Position numbers and translations under genes: made by a program
Source of the DNA: Escallonia rubra
Taxonomy: Eukaryota > Streptophyta > Magnoliopsida > Escalloniales > Escalloniaceae
Direction of reading: 5' to 3'
DNA length: 64,000 nt
NCBI GenBank assembly: GCA_033065855.1
Contig: JAVXUO010002429.1
Location: forward strand, 1-64,000
Shown here: piece after piece, positions 24,790 through 36,509 of the stretch
Layout: each line of letters begins with the position of its first letter
How positions within the stretch are numbered: position 1 is the stretch's first letter
The notes under the pieces: model-generated
Databases searched by the model: none
What the model was told of the DNA's origin: nothing
What the model saw: only the letters and a program-made list of their open reading frames with translations

Positions 24790-25345
24790 AACAAATTAAA
24801 CACAGAGAAGAGAAAGGGGCTCAGGGAGTTGCTTAATGTGCTCAAAGAAGAGCTTGTGAAGGCTCTTCTCATACAAGAGGTGTCAGAATAAAGCAATAAT
24901 CATCTCTGCCCCCTGATTTCTCTTCTCATAACTGTACGATCATACATCAAACAATCAGAACCAATACAAGAAAGTGGAAGCAAAGCAGTTTCGAAGACAA
25001 ACCCTAATATGAAACCTTATATCTTCGCCATAGACGCTAAAGATACACGAGTACATATAGGTAGCCCATGGACAGGAGGAGATCTAACGAAGAAGAAGCG
25101 AGGCGGCCAAACCTCCATTTAGGGTTTTGCATCGTATTCGCAAATTATGTTCGGAATTTATAGCTTAGTTTGGGCTTTTTGCACTGCATAATTCAGAGAA
25201 GCCCAAAAGCCCATGATAAGACGTTATAACTTTTGACTTGTAAAATCACGTCGAACTAGAGACCATGGGGGCCCATAAGCTCCTGTGAGGATGGGCCACG
25301 ACGCTCCTAATTGGGCTCCTATCAGCCCACCGTTTGGCACTCGAC
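24790..25345 (-). promoter_or_regulatory. Candidate minus-strand promoter and leader with site II and telo-box motifs
   Basis: Between about 25200 and 25345 there are several GGCCCA/AGCCCA (site II-type) elements, and AAACCCTAA-type telo-boxes lie on the minus strand near 25120-25128 and 25001-25010. The pair is typical of plant ribosomal-protein and snoRNA promoters. Downstream on the minus strand (to about 24790) is a leader-like sequence with only very short ATG frames and a small hairpin, AGAAGAGC..GCTCTTCT. No coding gene or known RNA was recognised after it. Confidence 0.4.
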
Positions 25346-25699
25346 TTTCACTACTGATGCTGCCGATGGGTCCAACGCGTCATAAAACGTTACATGAAAA
25401 TCGAAGAGCATTTATTTTTTATGGTGGAGGTGGCGACGGCGACAACAATAACATGGCTTGACGGCGGCGATGAGCCGATGACAATGACGGTGGTGACGAT
25501 CGTGGCGGCGTGGCTTCATGACTGCAACTCTAGTAGTGGTGGTGGCTTGAATGATAGGCTTGGTGACACTTATGGTGGCGCTATCAATGGTGGTTGATTT
25601 TTGTTACAATTGATTAAGAATTTTGAATGTTTGATACGTTGATTACCAATATCTTTTAATGAGTTACAATTATAATATACCGTCAAATTTTATTTGGTA

Positions 25700-26000
25700 T
25701 GTGAGAAAATAGTAACTTTGTGCTTGTTAAACCAACTTCAAAGATGCAAAAGTTATTTTATAACTTCTCTTCCCAGATTATAAAGCTGAAAACCCAAATT
25801 CAATGCCTAAATAGAAAAGGAAATCAATCTTGGAACATGAAATAAAAACACATTAAACTAGAGAAACAGATAGGGCTCCGCCAGCTGCTTAATGTTCAAA
25901 GAAGAGCTTTCGAAGACTCTTCTCATATGATAAATGAGAATAAAGCAACAATCATCTCCCCCCAAGCTATCTATTTTAATCAAACAATCATGACAAAGAA
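25700..26000 (-). repeat. Diverged copy of the hairpin-bearing leader region
   Basis: About 150 bp (25845-25995) matches 24790-24960 with many substitutions. The hairpin, GAAGAGCTTTCGAAGACTCTTC on the plus strand, stays paired through one G-U wobble. The site II promoter part is not duplicated. A GGC/GGT-rich stretch precedes it at 25420-25600. Confidence 0.6.
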
Positions 26001-26440
26001 AACACCGTCTGATGATTAAAACACAAAAATGTGCTTGTGCTTGCGAATATTTATGAGCACAAGAACTAGATGGCGGAGTATTGTCATCAACGTATAAGAT
26101 TCAATCAGTTACAAAATTTTCAAAAGAGCACGGGAGTAAGCTTCTTGTTACAAGAGTGAGGAATAACTGTAAAGTTCTGCGTTCGAATCTCCGTACCGAC
26201 GGAACTAAGGTTTGGTTGTGGAAGGGTAGGTGGCTACCCAATGGCACAATACTGGATATATATGGACAGAGAATTGTGTATGATTCAGGCTGAGTCTAAA
26301 TGCTAAAGTTTGTGAAATCATTCACAATGGAAGATGGCAGGTTCCCTCATTGAGGTCTCAAGCATTACAAGATCTTAACTCTGCACTTTCTAAAATTCCT
26401 AGGCCTAATATTTTGGTCCAATGACCAAGGAGCGGTCGAG

Positions 26441-26887
26441 ATGGACGTTGAAAATAATTCGAAGGAAACCCTAGTTTCTGAAAATCAAGATTCTGTAGAA
26501 CCCAAGGAGAAAACCAAACCGCCCAAAAATGTTGTTACCCTCTCTGATGAGAGACCCAAGAACATCAACACATCTGCCGTAGGTCCACACACATGTATCA
26601 AACCGCCAGTTAATTCCTCTAACCAGATCCCACCGAACGGCAGACCACCAGATCCAAACCAAAATAATGGAATGGCCATTGCAAACTCATACCCTCTTCC
26701 GATCGACAATATGTCCATTGATATCGTCGAAGATGGAGGAGCTACATGCAGTGAATATACTTTGGACAAACAAGAAGATAGAAATGAAGCTAAAAGTGTC
26801 GGAGCCTTTTCACAAGGCATACCTAACACCGGTTCGCAGCCAGCTACAAGAAGAACAGAGAATCAGGAATACTCTCCAAATATCTGA
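26441..26887 (+). pseudogene. LINE ORF1 C-terminal remnant
   Basis: This is an open frame of 148 codons rich in Pro, Asn, Glu and Ser, directly upstream of LINE ORF2. The DUF4283-like and CCHC regions expected earlier in plant LINE ORF1 are absent, in keeping with 5' truncation. The product, if any, would be a tail without nucleic-acid-binding domains. Confidence 0.6.
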
Positions 26888-26924
26888 AGAAGCAGATTTA
26901 ACTTAATTTGATCCATTGAAGTCC

Positions 26925-29900
26925 ATGGATATATTGTTATGGAATTGCGATGGCGCAGGAAATAATAAATTCCGCAACGAATTTTGAGAGATAATCCGTA
27001 GATTTCATCCGAATCTGATTCCAATTTTTGAACCGATTGTCCAGTATTCACGCATGGGCAACTTCTTTCACGACCTCAGCTATAACTCTTCATGCATAGT
27101 CAACCCGGAAGGCAGGTCAGGAGGCATTTGGCTATTCTGGGATTCGTCTCAAATTAATGTCAACGTCATTGAAGCAAACAATCAAGTAATTCATGCTACT
27201 GTGGCGAAAAGGGATTATGAAGACTGGGTGTTTTCCGCTGTGTATGCCAGTCCCAATCCGAGGAAAAGGGAGGAGTTATGGAAGAACATACACAATTTCG
27301 CATCAACGAATGACCTTCCATGGATGGTGGGAGCGGACTTCAACGATATAGCCGATATTTCTGAAAGAAAGGGCATAGGAGATGGTGGTGAAACGAGCAG
27401 GATAAGGAAATTCAGAAAGAACATCAATGATTGTGGTTTAATGGATCTGGGGTGCAATGGACCGAAATTGACATGGACGGATAGGAGGGGCGGATGGGCA
27501 AATGTACAAAAACGTCTAGACAGAGCTATGGCCAACACAATGTGGAGCGAAACATTCCCGGATGCACAGGTCTGCAATCTTCCTAGAACTACGTCTGACC
27601 ATTCTGCAATTGTAGTAAATTGCTCAGGTACGTTTTTCTCTGTTCCTAACTTTATTCGGCCTTTTCGCATTGAAGATGCTTGGATGTTGAACAACCAATT
27701 TACGGAAGTGGTTAAAAATAGTTGGGATCCTAATCAAGAAAACATTTTTCAGAACATTGATGAGTTTAAAAGGAAAGCTAAATTATGGAATAAAGAAGTT
27801 TTTGGTAACATTTTTAGAAGAAAGAGACTCCTGTTAGCTAGACTCAAAGGTATCCAAATTGCCTTATCTAACTTTTATTCTCATAATATGGAACTGTTGG
27901 AAAAACAACTTAGAAAGGACTATTTAGAAACACTTGACCAGGAGGAAGCCTTATGGCTTCAAAAATCTAGGCTCAAGTGGCACTGCCAAGGTGATAGAAA
28001 TACTAGGTACTTTCATGTCACTGCTATTTCTAGAAGAAAAAAGAATAGAATCAATGCGCTTCAAAATGAGAATGGAGTTTGGATTACTGAACCTAAGCTA
28101 ATTGAAAATCACATTAACAGTTATTTTAGTGATAATATGAATTCTGACCCTAGATGGCCTAAGTTGAAAGATGAAGAGAACAAAATTTTGGAGCTTAATA
28201 TTTCGGACGCAGAAATTAAAATGGCCTTTTTTAACATAAAGGCCTCCAAAGCCCCCGGCCCTGATGGAATTAATGCCAAGTTTTATCACAAGTATTGGGA
28301 CATTGTTAAAAACTCTTGCTGTAATTTTATTAGGAAATGCTTTAATTCTGGGAGTATGCCTAATGAAAACAATAAAGCTTTAGTTACTTTAATCCCTAAA
28401 ACTGAAAATCCTCAAAGAATAAGTCAATTTAGACCTAGTAGTCTTCTAAATGTTACTTACAAAGCTCTTTCAAAAATTTTGGTGGCTAGGATAAGGCCTT
28501 TTCTTAAGCACCTTATTAGCCCCGCCCAAAGTAGTTTTGTCCCTGGTAGAAGCACTACTGATAATGCTATCATTACTCAAGAGATTCTACACACCACAAA
28601 AAATTTAAAAGGAAAAAGAGGTGGTATGATATTCAAGATAGACCTTGAGAAAGCATATGATAAACTTAGTTGGCAATTCATTCGGCAGACTCTTATTGAT
28701 TTCAATTTTCCTAACTCTTGGATAAATATTATCATGAACTGTATTACTGGTAGCACTATTTCTATTCTCTGGAATGGTTCCCCCTTAATTCTATCACTCC
28801 TTCTAGGGGAATTAGACAAGGGGATCCTTTGTCCCCTTACATATTTGTTGTCTGCATTGAAAAGTTGTCTCATATGCTGGAAGCTAGTTGCAGAAAAAGA
28901 AGTGGAATGGTATTAAAGCTTCTAGAGGGGGTCCTTGTATAACTCACATTTTCTATGCTGATGACCTCATGATTTTCAGTCAAGCTGGGGAAAAAGAATG
29001 TGGTAGGATTATGGAAATTTTGGATAGCTTTTGTGATATGTCGGGGCAGAAAGTTAACCTTCAGAAATCAAAACTCTCCATATCTCCTAATATCCTCAAC
29101 CTAGAGCTCATAGAATCAGCCAACAATGTGGCATCCCTTTGACTGATAATCTAGGAATTTACCTTGGAGTTCCTTTAATTCACAAAAGATTGTCTGGGAA
29201 CATATATGATCACATAATTCAAAAAGTCCATAGAAGACTGGTTGGATGGAAAACTAATGTCTTGTCCTTAGCTGGCAGATACACTTTGGTCCAATCTGTG
29301 ACTTCTGCCATCCCTACTCATATTATGCAAACCCAAGCCCTTCCTGTGAAAGTGACTGATAAACTTGATAAAATCAACAAAGCCTTTCTATGGGGAGATT
29401 CAGTCAATAAGAAGAAGATTCATCTTATAAAATGGGATACTGTTTGCTCTTCCAAGGCTGAAGGAGGATTGGGATTGAGAAAAGCCAGAGATCATAATCT
29501 GGCTTGTCTCACTAAACTGGGTTGGAAAGTTAGTACTAGTGAGGACCTGTTGTGGGTGAATTTGTTAAGACACAAATATGTTAAAGATGATAATCCTAAA
29601 GGCTGGAGCAAAACTAGTAAGAGTTCCCACATATGGAGGAGCATTATTAAATGTAAACATATTCTTCACGAAAGGAATAAAATGGATTGCTAATAAAGGG
29701 AATAAGGTGGAATTTTGGCATGATTGGTGGTGTGGAAATGGCCCAATAAAACTTGAAGATGCTGGGACTGGCCACAATATTAAGGTTAAGGAGGTTATTG
29801 ACACTGGAGGCTGGAACCATAATAAAATCCTGTCTATGGTTAATCATGAGTGGTTCAAGGAGATCAATAGAATATACTTGTCCAAAGAAGTTTTAGATGA

Positions 29901-30990
29901 GGATGGAATATGCTGGGGGGCTAACCATAATGGGAAATTTTCCATATCTAGTGCTTACAATATCTCTCAAGATAGAAGGAGCAATTTAAGCAACACTCAA
30001 AAATGGAAATGGATTTGGAAACTCAACATCCCTTATAGAATTACTCTATTTCTATGGTTGATCTTACACCAAAAAATCATCTCTAATAGTCTGAGAGCAT
30101 CTAGGAATATAACTCAAGATCCCAAATGTGTGAGATGTACTCATCCTGATGAAACTACTGAGCATATCATTAGATTTTGCCCAAGAGCTAAGGAGCTTTG
30201 GAGGAAGCTGTTTACTAGAGAGCAGATTGAAGAAGGAGAAAAATTGGATATGGAGGAATGGTTAAAATATAATTTGGGAAAAAAGGGAGACATTAAGTTC
30301 AGAGACATCAAATGGAAGTATATGTTCACTGCCACTTTATGGCAAATCTGGAAAGATAGAAACAGAGAAAGTATAGAAGGAGCCAACACACAAATGGAAA
30401 TTGCTTGGAGAAATACTCTAAGTGCTGCTGAAGAAATGGAAAAAGCTTACCACAAAAAAGAAAACAATATTGTTGTACCTCATAAACTAATTACTTGGTG
30501 TTTTCCTTTGACAGGTCTGGTAAAGCTAAACACGGATGGATGTGCCAAGACTGATATGCAAGGTGGATTTGGAGGACTCATGAGGAACAGTAATGGCGAA
30601 TGGATGGGAGGCTTTTACGGATACATTCCCGTTTGTAATGCACTGGAAGCAGAACTTCAAGGAATCATCAATGGACTGCAAATAATCAAGAATATGGGGC
30701 TGACAAACGCTACAGTGGAAACAGATTCTCAAGCTGCCAAAGACTTAATTCTGGCAAACAACAATCGATTCCATCCGTTAAGCAACTTGATCAAGGATTG
30801 TAACTATCTAATTAGAGCTACAAAATCTAGTCTAGTGCATGTTCTTAGAGAGGGTAACAAATGCGCAGACAAATTGGCCAATGTTGGCATGCAACAAAAG
30901 GATTATTTTGTGTACCTCATGCAACCACCGGTAGTGGTTATCTCGTTGTTAGCAGATGATGTAACAGGTGTTACCCATGTTAGGATGTAA
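26925..30990 (+). pseudogene. LINE ORF2: endonuclease, reverse transcriptase, RNase H (broken)
   Basis: The endonuclease opens with WNCDGAGNNKFRNEF and runs to about 27620, ending near TTSDHSAIVV. An in-frame TGA interrupts it at 26985-26987. Reverse transcriptase follows (KASKAPGPDG, FKIDLEKAYDKLSW), then a frameshift near 28785 and recovery at FYADD. Further frameshifts lie near 29140 and 29680. The C-terminal RNase H keeps its acidic residues (NTDGC, ALEAEL, ETDSQ, CADKLAN). A C-terminal RNase H is known from plant L1-type lineages. The few lesions suggest a fairly young copy. The long frames are 27054-28916, 29139-29693 and 29578-30990. Confidence 0.92.
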
Positions 30991-31758
30991 ACCTTTTTAA
31001 GTTTTATTTAATTCTATTGCACCAAAAAAAAAAAAAAGGGAAGGAATAAGGACTAAAGCATCAGTAGTTCCTTGGGGGAAATTATTATGGTTATCTGGAC
31101 ACATTCCAAGATTTTCAATGATGCTGTGGCTTTTATGCAATGGAGGGATCAGAACCAAGACTAAACTCAAGGCATGGAATATCTTATCAGAAGATACATG
31201 TGTCTTATGTAAATTACACCCTGAGAATGAAGATCATTTGTTTTGGCAGTGCTCTTTTGCTGAGGACTTATGTACCATGGTTTTCAGTAAGTTACAGATG
31301 ACGAATAGCCCAAATACATGGAAGCAGATGCTGGACTATGCTTGCAAATCTTTCATAGGCAAGAGTCTTAAGGCAAAGATAGGCAAACTAGCCGTGGCTG
31401 CAACATGCTATGGGATCTGGCAAAAGAGGAATGCAAGGATTTTTAAAGATCAAAAAGCTTCAGCACAAGCATGTATGATTGTCATACAACAATAGGCGAG
31501 GTATAGGACTTATAGTTGGAAGAAATCTGTTAATAATGGGGCTAATCAAGCAATTTTTGTGAGGCTTGGGGTATAGATAAACAGCTCATCAATAGACATA
31601 TGACCAACTGACTCTTTCTAAGAGGTCAGGAACATAAGAAAACAGAGAGAGGATTGTATAGATGAGGAACAGAAAGCTCACACCAATTGTACATATTTTT
31701 TGATGAAATAAAACTACACACATGGGACCTTTTATCCCAAAAAAATAAATAAATAATA

Positions 31759-34700
31759 AGAGTGAGAGATTTGCCGGTTGGAACAAAATTATGAAAATTT
31801 TCAAAGCCTTTTGTGACGGTGCCGATAGACTTGTCTTAGGACTTGTAAGGCCCACTTCAGGTGAAAGGCCCATTTAATAGTAATTTGCCCATTGTGGGAT
31901 CATCAGCGTGGGTAGACGGAACACGGACCATCTCCCTCACGTGGGTAACACATGCAACGCTTATTAAACTAATGCCAGACCAGGGGGTGCAAAATTAGGC
32001 TCTGGACATTTTCCTTTATTCGCTCACATTGGGAAACATGAACTTTACCCAACTCTCTCTTTCTTCCTTTGTAAATCTAAAAATATTATACCTAATTTTT
32101 CGCCTCTTATGCACTTGTTTGAATATCGATTCTCTTTGTTATAACAGTTTTATTAATAAAATATTCTCGTTAAAATTATTTTGCTTTTTTTTTTTTTATG
32201 TTTATAGTGATAATTTTTGTGATTTTAGCGACCTTTTTTAGAACTGTAGAGATAGGAATTATTGTTTAATCGTTAATGAACTTTACAACGATAAGCGGAT
32301 GTTACAAAAAGGGCATACTAAGGTATCGAAATAAACTATTGGTTACATATATAAGAAGGAAAAAAAGTTTAGATGGATAGAATTCTTAATTGAAGAAACT
32401 AGGAGAAGCTTGGCTGTAATAGAGGTTTGACGAGTTATATATAAAAGAAGTATGGAAACACACACTCCACACACACAAAGAGAAGTGGTGGTGCATATGG
32501 TTGAAGACCTGGAGCAGAATGCTTGCTAGGTGTTAGCAATTGTAAGCATAAAGAAGGCAGCAGATTACAAATAAGAATCTTAGATCAGTCAGATCATCAG
32601 CAAGCTAGCATTGTCCTCCATTGCTATACCCATCACTGCAGACTACAGAGACCTCCCTCTTTCACCCAAGTTCTCTATGATGCATTGACATTTGACGGCA
32701 TATGTGGTTATGATCTGCGATCTGAGGTTAGTTTCTTTATGATTCCGAAAGTTCAAGCAAAATGTCATTACATGCAGTCCTTTCAATGAATTTCATTTCC
32801 TTTTACCTATTTCTGATGAACTTTGTTAGAGACATAGTGATCTTGGTGTATGGATATGTGGATTTCTTCGTTGCTGCATTTGGTTCCGTACATTTTGTTA
32901 CTGTAAACTCTGAAGCATTACTGAGCAATGCGTTGTTGAATCTACATCCAAAAACAGCACAGTACCTGCTACTTTTATGACCAACCATTGACACGTTATC
33001 ATTTATCAAGGCAATCTAGCTACCAACCAAAAATAAGTAGGACTGATGAAATTTTAGCTGATAAGGCGACTTTGACAGGCTAAATATGATACCTTATATT
33101 TCGTAATATTGGGTTAGAAGTAAGGACCAGCTAGATGCCTGTAACTAAGGAAGTAATCTATATCCAAGAAGAGAAACACCGAACTAAAGCAATCAGAAGG
33201 TGATTTTGACGAGGTCACTAGGGCGCAATTCCGAACTGAAGACCAGTTTTGGGCTGCATTTTTTTTGAGAAGTGACGATTAATGCGCGGAAAACTGCGTT
33301 TGAAATTGCATTGGAGCAATTTGGATATGTGAAACCACATAAGCAAGCGTTGCTCTTGTATTTCACGAAAAAAAGCTTCACACCAGTGACCAGACCGGTT
33401 ATCATCAATCCTTCGACCGCTCTCCTTCTTGTTTGCAACGAATTTCCCAGAAAATGGTTACCGATCTGCATCAGCTTTTTTTCCGGTAGTCACTGATCTG
33501 CATTAATGTTATCCTAGCACAGTATCTTTTTTGTGCGTGTGCGCTTTTTTTTTCTTCTTTTACTTTTTCACATTGAACTCTAAACCATAGTCCTATGCTT
33601 AGTCCCAGATTCCCAGCATCCCAGGCTCCAGGTTAACACAACACGTCGAATCTTCGTCCCGTACACCAAATTTCTTATCTTATTGACTGTTGATCTCATG
33701 CTATTAGTATATCAATTCTCACCCCCTTTCTTACCCTTTTTTCCAGGCCAAACAAAAAATTAATTGGATATATGGGTTTCTGTTCTCATTAAAGCATCTA
33801 GTACGTTTGAGGGGATTATATTAACCTGTTAGTAGATCAAGAAAGTTGGCTGGTTTACAGTGCTAGATACGGAGTGCGATTCTTACGGAGGGTAAAACAA
33901 GGGTATTAATTCAGTCACTTTCATGCATTAGTCTTAGGTTTGGACCGATCCGTACGTACCCTCAATTTTGAATTTTTTTTTGTCAAATCAGACAACTTCC
34001 TCATATAACCACAAATGATGGTCACTTAATATGCTTTAGTGACTCTTAAATAGTGACGTTAAAATATATTGCTAAAAGTTATCGTGAATGATGTCTTCAA
34101 AAATTTCACTATCAATAGATTGTATATCAATTAATGGTCAATATATGAAAGGTCATAAGCTATTCTTACTATTAGGTTTGCGGCCAAAATTTTCCTCAAA
34201 TTTAAGAGGTATAAGTTTTGTTAAAAAGTGCTTGTTGTCGCTACGAATTACTCACTCGGGGTTTGAATTAGATTATCACAAAACTGTCGCTAAAACTTTC
34301 AGTGTTATTACAAAACATTGTAGCTAATAGTACGTATGTTTGCAGTTTCCCACATAAAATCTCGCATCGCCGCCCACTTACCTGGAGACTGGAAACCTCT
34401 GGATCCTACTCATAACCATTTTAAAACTCTTGTTCTTCTTTGTGCATAAAATAAGTTATCCCTCTTAATTAGGTGCCTACTCATACTGGTCTTAAGATAA
34501 ATTATCACCCCTGTCCATGAGACTTCCTGCCTTTTGTAATCTTGAGAGGCCCAAAAAAGAAAGTCTCGAAAATGAATTCACCAGTTTTCATCAGGAGACT
34601 TAAAAGTTACAACTTCTAAGTACTGCTCACAACTCCTATATATCTGATACCCTTGAAGTGATTTCCCTTTTTACCCTTTGTGGCGGGTCTATGTCACCCA

Positions 34701-35984
34701 TAGCCTGCAGTATTATGATGTTATTCTTTGACAACACAATGTGAGAATTTGTACCAAAGATAAGGGTGCATGTGAACAACTTCAAAGCTAAATATAGGCA
34801 TAAGACATCGACGGATGACTTTGTTTACGATATATACGGTTGAAGGGAAATGTTACACAAAATTGGCTCTTGGTCTGAGGTGTCGCTCTCTGGCAGTTCT
34901 CAAATTCCCTTTCAAGGACAGCTCTCATTTTGGGGGAAATCTTCTTTCACCCTTCAAGCTCCTTTGGCATGAGAAAATCACCCCACCCTCCTTCGAGTTG
35001 CCAGACTACCTATTTTCACGAAATTGCCTGCCAAAGTCCAGATGTTCACACCATGCTTAATTTACCAAGGCACCAAATGAGAAGGGGTAGTTTTAAAAGT
35101 ATCCTTTTTCACTGCTGACACATTGCAAATCTAGGTAGGTTGTAGTAATAGGTTGGTAGAATACCATTTCCCAAATTTTAAGTACCAACTTTGATTTGGT
35201 CCGTTGTGGCACTTAGGAGCATGAATTTTCAATTTGCACGTTGAACACCCTTTGTTTAGAATAGTTATAGATGTGCATCCGACGAGATTTATTGACAAAT
35301 TTGGCCGATGATATTCGATTAACAATTGTGACGCAACGATAAAAAGTCATGTGTTCCAAAAGAAAAGTCATGTTCTAATAGTTTCTTTCTTTCTTTCTTT
35401 CTTCTAGTGTTGCCATTGTCATGTGTCAGTTAAGTGTTACATTACACTAAAGCGGCTCACACACGAGAGAACCTTTTGATTGTAAGTGTCCCAAAGTGCA
35501 ACTTTAATAGTGAGCTCTGTTTGAAAATCAAAACTGAAGTGAAAAGACACAGCTTTTGCACGAAAGACGAAGGCCCTTTATTCGCCCTTTAGTCTAAACT
35601 TCATAGTTGAATCGAGTCAATGGCACCAGTGGCGTGGTTGGTCGCCACGTGCTGGGAATGCGCGTTGCTTTGATCTCCCCCCATTTACCGTTTCGGGTAT
35701 AGATTTCGACCATCGCAGCCATAATTACATGAACCTCTGTACCCCTTTGGAAATACAAGAAGGATAAATGCATGGAGAAAGAAACCCCATTTTTGCTTAT
35801 TTACTTGTACGCCATCACCCATTAAGGCCCTAGCCCCTAAAGCTACATTTTTTCATACATGCAAACTCTTATATATGCAGTGCACACTTCTGCAGTAATG
35901 ATACGGAGAGAGAAACTGTAGTGTAATGGTGTGTGTGTGAACTTTTGCAGGTTCCACTGACCATATTCATCACCAAGAAATCGA
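31759..35984. other. Intergenic 4.2 kb, mostly repeat-derived
   Basis: No convincing gene was found. A TATATATAAAAG box at about 32435 is followed by leader-like CA-rich sequence and a frame (32523-32789) I do not recognise. Sequences near 32110-32300 and 34010-34330 resemble the AT-rich small elements at 17523-17766. A (TTTC)n run lies at about 35384-35403. The last few hundred bases are the likely promoter of the next gene. Confidence 0.45.
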
Positions 35985-36509
35985 ATGGAGGAGAGCCCAT
36001 CTCGGGTTCCACGTAAGGATCGGGACCCGAGAGCCGGGCCCGCCAAGAAGAGCCACCGGTGCCCGGCGGAGGACGACGGAGGAGGAGGGGATCCGATCAA
36101 GTGCTCCGGCAGGTCCTGCCGGTCGTGCACGGCGGTGGTGATCGCCGACTGCGTGGCGGTGTGCTGCTGTCCGTGCGCGGTGGTCAACATTCTTGCCCTG
36201 GCGTTCCTCAAGCTGCCGTGGACGGTGGGGAGGAGGTGTTTGGGGCTCGGGAGAAAGAAGGGGAGGAGGCTGGAAAGAGGGAGAAGATGTGAAGGTGAAC
36301 TCGAAGGGGACAAGGATGGGATTTCTGGAAAGGGGGGGGTAGAAGAGGGGACGCCGGAAGTTGTAGGGTTGGGAGATGAAGGGCAGAGGGAGTGTTACAG
36401 TGCTAGGTTTGAGGCGGAGAAGGTTTGGTTAGAGCTGTACCAGGTTGGTCATTTGGGTTTTGGGAGGGTTTCGTTTACTGGGATTCAGCCTCACGGCAGG
36501 GGCAACTAG
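35985..36509 (+). CDS. Uncharacterised plant Cys-rich single-span membrane protein, 174 aa
   Basis: An intronless frame opens with ATG at 35985. The N-terminal third is basic and Gly/Asp-rich. Residues about 40-50 hold CSGRSCRSC, followed by a hydrophobic Cys-rich segment (about 49-80) containing ADCVAVCCCPCAVVN and ending KLPWTVGRRCL. This could span or dip into a membrane and may be acylated. A Lys/Arg-rich linker follows, and the C terminus has EVWLELYQVGHLGFGRVSFTG-like sequence (read here as EKVWLELYQVGHLGFG). I recognise this as a conserved plant family with no established function. GC content is well above the flanks, as expected for real coding DNA. Confidence 0.85.
   Translation: MEESPSRVPRKDRDPRAGPAKKSHRCPAEDDGGGGDPIKCSGRSCRSCTAVVIADCVAVCCCPCAVVNILALAFLKLPWTVGRRCLGLGRKKGRRLERGRRCEGELEGDKDGISGKGGVEEGTPEVVGLGDEGQRECYSARFEAEKVWLELYQVGHLGFGRVSFTGIQPHGRGN

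Larger units (their letters stand above)
26420..31034 (+). mobile_element. Nested, 5'-truncated plant LINE with EN, RT, zf-RVT and RNase H
   Basis: It starts inside the C-terminal part of ORF1 (frame 26441-26887, Pro/Asn-rich) and ends in a 14-base A-tail at 31022-31035. In order it carries ORF1 remnant, ORF2 endonuclease (from ATG 26925), reverse transcriptase with KAPGPDG and FYADD (28951-28965), a zinc-knuckle region near 30130-30180 and an RNase H domain at 30520-30900. ORF2 is broken, so the copy is not autonomous. A convincing target duplication was not found. Confidence 0.9.
26081..31758 (+). mobile_element. Old decayed LINE split by a younger LINE
   Basis: The 5' piece (about 26081-26420) encodes, with a frameshift, the post-reverse-transcriptase block LWKGRWLPNG..IYGQRIVYDSG. 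The 3' piece (about 31050-31495) encodes the zinc-knuckle (zf-RVT) region, including WNILSEDTCVLCKLHPENED and FWQC. It ends in an A-rich tail at about 31739-31757. These are neighbouring parts of one plant non-LTR polyprotein, now separated by about 4.6 kb of another element. Roughly 20-30 codons that should join them are missing, so the insertion came with a small deletion, or the site decayed later. Confidence 0.8.

Noticed and set aside
32560..32620. Stretch resembling miR827 (AGATCATCAGCAAG)
   Set aside because: It does not match the mature miRNA exactly, and the opposite arm pairs over only about 7 bp.
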